In this document: positions 10,600 to 17,373 of the stretch, piece by piece | How positions within the stretch are numbered: position 1 is the first letter of the stretch | How the letters are laid out: every line of letters starts with the position of its first letter | Assembly (NCBI RefSeq): GCF_001579845.1 | Contig: NZ_CP007440.1 | Span: 372,001-436,000, forward strand | Reading direction: 5' to 3' | Length of the DNA: 64,000 bases | Source of the DNA: Rhodoplanes sp. Z2-YC6860 | Lineage (GTDB): Bacteria > Pseudomonadota > Alphaproteobacteria > Rhizobiales > Xanthobacteraceae | The notes under the pieces: model-generated | Databases searched by the model: none | Seen by the model: the letters and a program-made list of their open reading frames with translations, nothing else | Told to the model about the DNA's origin: nothing | Position numbers and translations under genes: made by a program

Positions 10600-11349
10600 A
10601 TGGCTGCCTCCGAGACCGATTTTGGCTACCGCCGCGTGCCGCTTGCCGACAAGCAGGGTCTGGTCGACGACGTCTTCCATTCGGTAGCGCGCCGCTATGA
10701 CCTGATGAACGACCTGATGTCCGGCGGCCTGCACCGCGCCTGGAAAGAGGCGCTGGTCACGGCGGTCAATCCGCCCAAGGGCCGGGCGCCGTTTGCGCTG
10801 CTCGATCTGGCCGGCGGCACCGGTGACGTGGCGTTCCGCGTCCTCGACCGCGGCGGCCGGGGCGTCCGCGTGACGGTTGCCGATATCAACGCCGAGATGC
10901 TGGCGGTCGGCCGCGAGCGTGCTGAGAAGGCCGGGCGCGACGTCAAGTTCATCGACGCCAACGCAGAGACCTTGCCGTTTCCCGACAAGAGCTTCGACGC
11001 CGTCACCATCGCGTTCGGCATCCGCAACGTGCCGCGCATCGATGTGGCGCTCGGCGAGATCCATCGGGTGCTGAAGCTCGGCGGACACTTCCTGTGTCTC
11101 GAGTTCTCGTCGGTCGATGTGCCGGGCCTCGACCGGCTCTACGACCTCTATTCGTTCAACGTCATTCCGGCGATCGGCCGCGCCGTGACCGGCGATGGCG
11201 AGGCGTATCGCTATCTCGTGGAATCGATCCGCAAGTTTCCGAAGCCGGCGAAATTCGCCGACATGATCCGCGGCGCGGGGCTGGGCCGTGTCTCGTTCGA
11301 ACGCCTCACCGGCGGCGTGGTGGCTTTGCATTCCGGCTGGCGGTTGTGA
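10600..11349 (+). CDS. ubiE: ubiquinone/menaquinone C-methyltransferase UbiE
   Basis: S-adenosylmethionine-dependent C-methylation step of ubiquinone synthesis. 249 aa from the ATG at 10600 ([13 protein letters not shown]), which follows AAAGGA; an upstream GTG would add 13 atypical residues. The UbiE signature blocks are present: [20 protein letters not shown], the SAM loop [14 protein letters not shown] and the substrate-side [18 protein letters not shown]. Followed by ubiB after a palindromic intergenic element, forming a ubiquinone gene pair. Confidence 0.95.
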   Translation: MAASETDFGYRRVPLADKQGLVDDVFHSVARRYDLMNDLMSGGLHRAWKEALVTAVNPPKGRAPFALLDLAGGTGDVAFRVLDRGGRGVRVTVADINAEMLAVGRERAEKAGRDVKFIDANAETLPFPDKSFDAVTIAFGIRNVPRIDVALGEIHRVLKLGGHFLCLEFSSVDVPGLDRLYDLYSFNVIPAIGRAVTGDGEAYRYLVESIRKFPKPAKFADMIRGAGLGRVSFERLTGGVVALHSGWRL

Positions 11350-11392
11350 GCGCTGTGAATTTGAGACTTTGCTCGGTGGTTGCCCCAACGTC

Positions 11393-11492
11393 CCCTCTCC
11401 CGCTTGCGGGGGAGGGACAGGGAGGGGCGAGCCGCAACTGCTGCGCTCGCATTCGGCCCCCTCCCCAACCCTCCCCCGCAAGCGGGAGAGGG
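11393..11492. repeat. long inverted repeat (hairpin element) between ubiE and ubiB
   Basis: Two perfectly complementary 24-nt arms, 11393-11416 (begins CCCTCTCCCGCTTGCGG) and 11469-11492 (ends GCAAGCGGGAGAGGG), separated by 52 nt. Each arm is itself partly self-complementary. Related pyrimidine/purine-strand hairpins occur at 39372-39501 and 41667-41770. Confidence 0.8.
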
Positions 11493-11541
11493 CGCAAACC
11501 ACCCGTGTCGCCAGATTTTCTGAGCTAGCGGAATTGCCCGC

Positions 11542-13104
11542 GTGATCTCCGCCATCTCTCACCTCATTCGTCTGGGTCGTGCGGGCGTCGTGTTCGCGCG
11601 CGAGGGCGTGCTGGCGCTGCCGTATCAGGTGCCGCTGCCATGGTCGGCGCAGGTGGCGGTGAAATTCGCGCGGCTGATCGAGCGCCCGACCGGTTCGAGC
11701 GCCGAGCACCGGCTTTCCACCGCGCTGACGCGGCTTGGCCCGGCTTACGTCAAGCTCGGTCAGTTCTTCGCGACGCGGCCCGATGTCGTCGGCATGGCGC
11801 TCGCGCGCGACCTGGAATCGCTGCAGGATCGGATGGCGCCGGTCCCGCAGGCCCAGGCCGAGGCGGTGGTGACGGCGGCGCTCGGCAAGCCGCTGAACCA
11901 GGCCTATGTGTCGTTCGGGCCGGCTGTTGCGGCGGCCTCGATCGCGCAGGTGCATCGCGCCGAGGTGGTGACGCCCGACGGCGTGAAGCCTGCGGCCGTC
12001 AAGGTGCTGCGTCAGGATGTCGAGCGGCGCTTCCGCGTCGATCTCGAAGCCTTCAGCTTTGTCGCCGAAACCGCCGAGCGTTTCTCGGCCGAGGCACGGC
12101 GGCTGCGGTTGATCGAGACGGTCGAAACCATGCGCCGCTCGGTGGCGATGGAAATGGATTTGCGGCTGGAGGCCGCCGCGCTCTCGGAGATGGCCGAGAA
12201 CACCAAGAACGATCCGGACTTCCGCGTCCCGACGGTCGACTGGGACCGCACCGCCAAAGACGTGCTGACGATGGAGTGGATAGCAGGCACGCCGCTCAAC
12301 GACCGGGCGCGGCTCGAAGCGCAGGGCCTCGATCTGCCCAAGCTTGCCGCCTCGGTGATCCAATCGTTCCTGCGTCACGCGCTGCGCGACGGCTTTTTCC
12401 ACGCTGACATGCACCCCGGCAATCTGTTCGTGGATGCCGAAGGCAATCTGATCGCGGTGGACTTCGGCATCATGGGCCGGCTCGGGCCCAAGGAACGGCG
12501 CTTTCTGGCCGAAATCCTCTACGGCTTCATCACCCGGAACTATCGCCGCACGGCCGAGGTGCATTTCGAGGCCGGTTATGTCCCGGCGAAGCATTCGATC
12601 GACGATTTCGCCCAGGCCATCCGCGCGATCGGCGAGCCGATCCACAAGCGCACCGCCGAAGACATCTCGATGGCGAAGCTTCTGACGCTGCTGTTCGAGG
12701 TGACCGGCCTGTTCGACATGCGCACGCGGCCGGAGCTGTTGCTGCTGCAGAAGACCATGGTGGTGGTCGAAGGCGTGGCGCGCGGGCTCGATCCGAAGCT
12801 CGACATGTGGACCGTGGCTGAGCCCGTGGTGCGCGAATGGATCGAGCGTCATCTCGGTCCGACCGGCCGGATCGAAGATGCGGCCAAGGGCACGCTCGGC
12901 TTTCTGGCCGCGGTGCCCTCGCTGCTCACGCGCAGCGCCGCGCTGGTCGAGCATCTCGACGAGATCACCCGCGATGGCCTCGTGCTGGCGCCGGAGATTG
13001 TCGAGGCGATGGGCAAAGCCAACACGCGGATCCATCGCTGGACGGCCACGGCGCTCTGGGCAATCGTCGCGCTGCTGGTCTGGATCGTTTGGCGGGTCGT
13101 TTGA
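11542..13104 (+). CDS. ubiB: ubiquinone biosynthesis kinase-like protein UbiB
   Basis: Atypical kinase-like (ADCK/ABC1) membrane protein needed for ubiquinone synthesis, thought to act by ATP hydrolysis on lipid intermediates. 520 aa from a GTG. Visible features: the KxGQ motif (AYVKLGQFFATRPD), the Ala-rich replacement of the glycine loop (AAASIAQVHRAEV), catalytic-type loop DGFFHADMHPGNLFVD and the DFG-like AVDFGIMG. The C-terminus ends in a hydrophobic helix (ALWAIVALLVWIVWRVV), as in bacterial UbiB. It converges on the GMC oxidoreductase with a 3-nt gap. Confidence 0.93.
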   Translation: MISAISHLIRLGRAGVVFAREGVLALPYQVPLPWSAQVAVKFARLIERPTGSSAEHRLSTALTRLGPAYVKLGQFFATRPDVVGMALARDLESLQDRMAPVPQAQAEAVVTAALGKPLNQAYVSFGPAVAAASIAQVHRAEVVTPDGVKPAAVKVLRQDVERRFRVDLEAFSFVAETAERFSAEARRLRLIETVETMRRSVAMEMDLRLEAAALSEMAENTKNDPDFRVPTVDWDRTAKDVLTMEWIAGTPLNDRARLEAQGLDLPKLAASVIQSFLRHALRDGFFHADMHPGNLFVDAEGNLIAVDFGIMGRLGPKERRFLAEILYGFITRNYRRTAEVHFEAGYVPAKHSIDDFAQAIRAIGEPIHKRTAEDISMAKLLTLLFEVTGLFDMRTRPELLLLQKTMVVVEGVARGLDPKLDMWTVAEPVVREWIERHLGPTGRIEDAAKGTLGFLAAVPSLLTRSAALVEHLDEITRDGLVLAPEIVEAMGKANTRIHRWTATALWAIVALLVWIVWRVV

Positions 13105-13107
13105 TTT

Positions 13108-14718
13108 TCAGCGTCTTGTATCTTCCAGCACCATGTCGGCGCCCTTCTCGGCGATCATGATGGTCGCCGCGTTGGTGTTGCCCGACACCACCATCGGCAT
13201 GATCGAGGCGTCGATCACGCGCAGGCTTTCAAAGCCACGGACGCGCAGCCGCTCGTCGACCACGGCTTTGTCGTCCTGGCCCATGCGGCAGGTGCTGACC
13301 GGATGATAGACCGTCGAGCCGCGGCGCCGCACATAATCGAGAATGTCGTCGTCGGTGGCGCAGGGCGGGCCTGGCTCGAACTCTTCCGCAATGTGCCGTG
13401 CCATCGCCGGCTGCTGCACGATGCGCCGCAGCGCTTTGATGCCCTCGACCATGGTGTCGCGGTCGCGCTGGGCCGCGAGATAGTTCGGATGGATCGCCGG
13501 CGCGTCGGTTGGATTGGCCGACTTGATGCGCACCCAGCCGCGACTTTCCGGCCGCAGCAGCGTGCATACGCCGGTGACGGCCGAGAACGGATGCAGCGCA
13601 TCGCCGATGTTCTGCACGGAATAAAGCGCCAGCGAGCACTGCACGTCGGGTGTCGCCGATGACGGCAGCGCGCGAAGGAAGCAGCCGGCCGACAGCGCCG
13701 GGATCGCGAAATAGCCGCGCCGGAACAGCGCATAGCGGAACACGGCCGCGGCGCCGCGATGCCATTGCCGCACGGCGTCATTGAGCGACAGCGGCTCCTT
13801 GCAACGCAGGATCAGCCGCGCGAAATAGTGGTCGTTGAGATTGTCGCCGACGCCCGGCATGTCGGCGATCACCGGGATGCCGAGCGGCGAGAGCAACGAA
13901 GCCGGGCCGAGCCCGGACAATTGCAGAAGCTGCGGCGAATTGAATGCGCCGGATGTGACGATCACCTCGACATTGGCGCGCACGATGCGCGTCTCGCCGC
14001 CGGCCGTGTATTCGACGCCGACGGCGCGGCGGCCTTCGAATAGGATGCGTGTCGCAAGCGCTTGCGACACCACCTTGAGATTTTCTCGATTTCGCGCCGG
14101 ATCGAGATAGGCGACCGCTGTCGATGAGCGCACGCCGTGGCGTGTCGTGGTCTGATAGAAGCCCGCGCCCTCCTGCTGCGCGCCGTTGAAGTCGTCGTTG
14201 CGCGGATAGCCGCACTGCTGTGCGGCTTCGACATAAGCCTTCGCGAGCGGATGCTGGTCGCGCAGGTCGGAGACGCCGAGCGGGCCGCCGGCACCGTGAA
14301 GCGCATCCGCGCCGCGCTCGTTGTCCTCGGCCTTGCGGAAATAGGGCAGCACGTCGTCTGCGCCCCAGCCGGTGTTGCCGAGCTGGCGCCAGTGGTCGAA
14401 GTCCTCGGCCTGGCCGCGGATGTAAATCAGTCCGTTGATCGAGCTCGATCCGCCCAGCACTTTGCCGCGCGGCGCGATCACGTTGCGGCCGTGACATTCA
14501 GGCTGCGGCTCGGTCGTGTAGAGCCAGTTGAAGCGGCGGTCGGTGAACAGCTTGCCGTAGCCGAGCGGAATGCGGAGCCACGGATGGCGGCTGTCGGGTC
14601 CGGCTTCGAGCAGCAGGACGCGGTGGCGGCCCGACGCGGTGAGGCGGTTGGCCAGCACGCAGCCGGCGCTGCCGGCGCCCACGATGACGAAATCGCAGGC
14701 TTCCGAATTGTCGTTCAT
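13108..14718 (-). CDS. GMC-family FAD oxidoreductase (choline/alcohol dehydrogenase type)
   Basis: 536 aa. The N-terminal FAD-binding motif DFVIVGAGSAGCVLANRL is intact, as are the two GMC signatures: GKVLGGSSSINGLIYIRG and VTSGAFNSPQLLQLSGLGP. The C-terminus carries HPVSTCRMG and SGNTNAATIMIAEKGADM, which contain the paired catalytic His/Asn region. Family members oxidise primary alcohols including choline; no betaine-aldehyde dehydrogenase or transporter is nearby, so the substrate is not assignable. The gene sits between ubiB and coaBC, which are normally neighbours in related genomes, so it looks like an insertion. Its 5' end faces the coaBC operator. Confidence 0.88.
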   Translation of the reverse strand: MNDNSEACDFVIVGAGSAGCVLANRLTASGRHRVLLLEAGPDSRHPWLRIPLGYGKLFTDRRFNWLYTTEPQPECHGRNVIAPRGKVLGGSSSINGLIYIRGQAEDFDHWRQLGNTGWGADDVLPYFRKAEDNERGADALHGAGGPLGVSDLRDQHPLAKAYVEAAQQCGYPRNDDFNGAQQEGAGFYQTTTRHGVRSSTAVAYLDPARNRENLKVVSQALATRILFEGRRAVGVEYTAGGETRIVRANVEVIVTSGAFNSPQLLQLSGLGPASLLSPLGIPVIADMPGVGDNLNDHYFARLILRCKEPLSLNDAVRQWHRGAAAVFRYALFRRGYFAIPALSAGCFLRALPSSATPDVQCSLALYSVQNIGDALHPFSAVTGVCTLLRPESRGWVRIKSANPTDAPAIHPNYLAAQRDRDTMVEGIKALRRIVQQPAMARHIAEEFEPGPPCATDDDILDYVRRRGSTVYHPVSTCRMGQDDKAVVDERLRVRGFESLRVIDASIMPMVVSGNTNAATIMIAEKGADMVLEDTRR

Positions 14719-14781
14719 GAATCCCCACGGCCTTGCCCGAACCGTCTCAGCGCATCACCATTTCGCAGGGCAGGCAACCCG

Positions 14782-14809
14782 ATGATTGCATTGATTTCAA
14801 TGCAATCAT
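14782..14809. promoter_or_regulatory. 28-bp inverted repeat, candidate operator of coaBC
   Basis: Perfect dyad with 13-nt arms, ATGATTGCATTGA (14782-14794) and TCAATGCAATCAT (14797-14809), around a central TT. It lies 33 bp upstream of the coaBC ATG between two divergent genes, so it is not placed like a terminator, and it covers the -35 element of the promoter at 14791-14819. Because coaBC encodes a FitA-type ribbon-helix-helix domain, autoregulatory binding is the natural inference. Confidence 0.7.
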
Positions 14810-14819
14810 TTTCTACATT
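14791..14819 (+). promoter_or_regulatory. predicted sigma-70 promoter of coaBC
   Basis: TTGATT (14791-14796), a 17-nt spacer, then TACATT (14814-14819). Transcription would start near 14826, leaving a short leader with GAGGG just before the ATG at 14843. The -35 box is inside the inverted repeat. Confidence 0.5.
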
Positions 14820-14842
14820 GGGCCGGATATGAGGGTTTCCGC

Positions 14843-16258
14843 ATGGCCAGCCTCACGGTCCGGCAGCTCGACGAGCGTCTGAAGAAGCTTCTCCGCCTGC
14901 GCGCCGCGAAAAACGGCCGCTCGGTCGAGGACGAGGTGCGCACCATCCTGCGCGGCGCCGCGGAGGAAACCGGCCTGGCGGCGCTCGACATGATCAATCC
15001 GCCGAACGCCCGTCAGGCGAAAGCCGGCGCGCGCGAGGATGATCCGTCCGTCGGCGCGAGGCGCGTGCTGCTGATCATCGGCGGCGGCATTGCGGCCTAC
15101 AAATCGCTCGATCTGATCCGGCGGCTGCGCGAGCGCGGGCTGTCGGTGCGCGTCGTCATGACCGAGGCGGCGCAGAAGTTCATCACGCCGCTGTCGGCCG
15201 GCGCGATCAGCGGCGAGCATCCCTACACGGATCTGTTCGACACCAAGCTCGAGCTTGACGTCGGCCACATCCGATTGGCGCGCGACACGAGTGCCGTGAT
15301 CGTCGCGCCGGCCACGGCCGACCTGATGGCCAAGATGGCGAACGGCCACGCCGACGATCTCGCCTCGGCGGTGCTGCTTGCGACCGACAAACCGGTCCTG
15401 CTCGCGCCGGCGATGAATCCCAAGATGTGGTCGAACAAGGCGACCGCGCGAAATCTTTTGCAGCTCAAGGCCGATGGCGTGTCCTTCATCGGTCCCAACG
15501 CGGGTGAAATGGCCGAGAGCGGCGAGGCGGGCACCGGCCGCATGGCCGAGCCGCTCCAGATCGTGGCGGCCGCCGAAGCGCTGCTCGCGCCATCCGCGCC
15601 GGCGCTGAAAGGCCTCAGGATGATCGTCACCTCGGGTCCGACGCATGAGCCGATCGATCCGGTGCGCTATATCGCGAATCGTTCGTCGGGCAAGCAGGGC
15701 CACGCCATCGCCGAGGCTGCGGCGCGCGCCGGTGCGCATGTCACGCTGGTGTCCGGCCCGGTGAATATTCCCGATCCACCGGGCGTGAATATCGTGAGGG
15801 TGGAAAGCGCGCGCGACATGCTGGCCGCTGTCGAGAAAGCGCTGCCTGCCGATATCGCGGTGTTCGCGGCCGCCGTCGCCGATTGGCGCACCGCCCACAA
15901 CAGCCGCGAGAAGATCAAGAAGACCGGCAAAGGCACGCCCGAACTTGAGTTGATCGAAAATCCCGACATCCTCTCGACCGTGGCGCATCGCAAGACCAAA
16001 CGGCCGGCGCTCGTGATCGGCTTCGCCGCGGAAACGCAGCACGTCATCGAGCACGCCAAGGCCAAGCTCGCGCGCAAGGGCTGCGACTGGATCCTCGCCA
16101 ATGACGTGTCACCCGAAACCGGCATCATGGGCGGCGACAGCAACACCATTCATCTCGTCACAAAGACCGGTGTCGAGGACTGGCCACCTCAATCGAAAAC
16201 CGAAGTCGCGGCCGCGTTGATCGAGCGCATTGCCGCGGCGATGAGCGAGAAACCGTGA
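14843..16258 (+). CDS. coaBC: CoaBC (phosphopantothenoylcysteine synthetase/decarboxylase) with N-terminal FitA-type RHH domain
   Basis: Flavoenzyme making 4'-phosphopantetheine from phosphopantothenate and cysteine in CoA synthesis. Residues 1-45 ([15 protein letters not shown]...[19 protein letters not shown]) match the ribbon-helix-helix of FitA-type antitoxins (MAS-V-R-L..., AxGRSxExEIRxIL). A 25-residue linker leads to the CoaC half with [11 protein letters not shown], His142 and PAMN (Asn192). The CoaB half has [30 protein letters not shown] and KIKK (357-360). The usual Cys-containing substrate clamp (ACGE/D) reads AESGE (224-228), without Cys. GAGGG-type spacing supports the ATG at 14843; the next internal ATG (14990) lacks a Shine-Dalgarno sequence. 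The stop overlaps the dut start by 4 nt (GTGA). Confidence 0.93.
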   Translation: MASLTVRQLDERLKKLLRLRAAKNGRSVEDEVRTILRGAAEETGLAALDMINPPNARQAKAGAREDDPSVGARRVLLIIGGGIAAYKSLDLIRRLRERGLSVRVVMTEAAQKFITPLSAGAISGEHPYTDLFDTKLELDVGHIRLARDTSAVIVAPATADLMAKMANGHADDLASAVLLATDKPVLLAPAMNPKMWSNKATARNLLQLKADGVSFIGPNAGEMAESGEAGTGRMAEPLQIVAAAEALLAPSAPALKGLRMIVTSGPTHEPIDPVRYIANRSSGKQGHAIAEAAARAGAHVTLVSGPVNIPDPPGVNIVRVESARDMLAAVEKALPADIAVFAAAVADWRTAHNSREKIKKTGKGTPELELIENPDILSTVAHRKTKRPALVIGFAAETQHVIEHAKAKLARKGCDWILANDVSPETGIMGGDSNTIHLVTKTGVEDWPPQSKTEVAAALIERIAAAMSEKP

Positions 16259-16749
16259 GCACATCGAAGATCGAATTGCAGATTGAATTGCAGGTGATGC
16301 GGTTGCCCCACGGCGCCGACCTGCCGTTGCCGGCCTATCAGAGCGAAGGCGCCGCGGGCCTCGATCTGATGGCCGCGGTGCCTGAGGACGCGCCGGTGAC
16401 GCTGGCTGCGGGCCGGCGCGCGCTCATCCCGACGGGCCTGTCGATTGCGCTGCCTCAAGGCACCGAAGGCCAAGTCCGGCCGCGCTCCGGGCTGGCGGCG
16501 CGCCACGGCATCACGGTGCTCAACACGCCGGGAACCATCGATTCGGACTATCGCGGGGAACTCCAAGTCATCCTGGTGAATTTCGGGGAGGACCCGTTTG
16601 TGGTGACGCGAGGACTGCGGATTGCTCAACTCGTCGTCGTGCCTGTGTTGCATGCGCGGATTACGGAACAAAAAAAGCTGGATACAACCGAGCGAGGGGC
16701 GAAAGGTTTTGGCTCTACAGGCCAACGACTAATTGACAAGACGAGGTAG
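16255..16749 (+). CDS. dut: dUTP diphosphatase
   Basis: Hydrolyses dUTP to dUMP and pyrophosphate, keeping uracil out of DNA and supplying thymidylate synthesis. 164 aa from GTG, overlapping the coaBC stop by 4 nt, so translationally coupled. The five trimeric dUTPase motifs are readable: [54 protein letters not shown] and the C-terminal arm [11 protein letters not shown]. Confidence 0.96.
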   Translation: MSTSKIELQIELQVMRLPHGADLPLPAYQSEGAAGLDLMAAVPEDAPVTLAAGRRALIPTGLSIALPQGTEGQVRPRSGLAARHGITVLNTPGTIDSDYRGELQVILVNFGEDPFVVTRGLRIAQLVVVPVLHARITEQKKLDTTERGAKGFGSTGQRLIDKTR

Positions 16750-16801
16750 TTCCGGCCGTAATATCCGGCGCTTATACAACATAACAAACGCTTGGGACCG
16801 G

Positions 16802-17230
16802 ATGGTGCTGCTTTCGCGAAAAAGTCTGCTTGCGGTCGCGGCTGTCATCGATGTGGCAGTTCATGGGCAAGACCGCCCCGTGTCCGCCAAGGCTTTGGCG
16901 GCGCGACACAGTTTGCCGGCGCGACACTTGGAGCCTGTGCTCCAGGCGCTGGTCAGAATGGGAATCCTCAAAGGCATCCGCGGACCGCGCGGAGGCTATG
17001 AACTCGCCCGCGAGCGGCGGCGAATCACCGCCGACGAGATTCTGCGGGCCGCGGGCACGATCGAGGACGATATCGATCCGGTGACCGCAAGCTCGGCGCT
17101 GCTCAACGATGTGGTGGTGCCGGCGGTCAGCCAGGCCGAGAAGGCGTTCTCGCTGGCGCTCAGCCGCATCAATCTCGACGATCTGGTGCGGCAGGCCGAG
17201 CCGCTGCGGGACCTCACGCGCGACCTTTGA
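16802..17230 (+). CDS. Rrf2-family transcriptional regulator without cluster cysteines
   Basis: 142 aa from the ATG at 16802 (MVLLSRKSLLAVAAVIDVAV). The N-terminal winged helix carries the Rrf2 pattern: LAARHSLPARHLEPVLQALVRMGILKGIRGPRGGYELAR. There is no cysteine anywhere in the protein, so it cannot hold the Fe-S cluster used by IscR, NsrR or RirA and would sense something else or act by partner contacts. The upstream codons of the open frame overlap the end of dut and are not conserved-looking. Target genes are not evident; it is followed by divL. Confidence 0.83.
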   Translation: MVLLSRKSLLAVAAVIDVAVHGQDRPVSAKALAARHSLPARHLEPVLQALVRMGILKGIRGPRGGYELARERRRITADEILRAAGTIEDDIDPVTASSALLNDVVVPAVSQAEKAFSLALSRINLDDLVRQAEPLRDLTRDL

Positions 17231-17373
17231 CGAGGCGGTCAGCCGGCCCTGCCGGCAACAGTCTCCATCGTTCACGGTCTGGACTCTTTCGGTGCGATTC
17301 CGGTTGCGCGTAAAGTCGCAATGATTCGCGGGCGGTGGGCGCGTTGGGCGCCTGCTCCAGGGGCAGATCAGGC

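Noticed and set aside
10552-13035. 827-codon minus-strand frame antisense to ubiE and ubiB
   Set aside because: His/Arg-rich shadow frame that spans two real genes and the intergenic repeat; no recognisable domain.
14782-14809. Reading the coaBC-upstream palindrome as an intrinsic terminator
   Set aside because: It lies between two divergent 5' ends, is AT-rich and is followed by only a short T-run; no gene ends there.
14843-14977. Free-standing antitoxin gene with a toxin partner
   Set aside because: The RHH segment has no stop codon and runs in frame into CoaBC; no PIN/VapC-like gene is adjacent on either strand.
16733-16764. TTGACA...TAATAT promoter for the Rrf2 gene
   Set aside because: The spacer is 20 nt, too long for a normal sigma-70 promoter; left unassigned.
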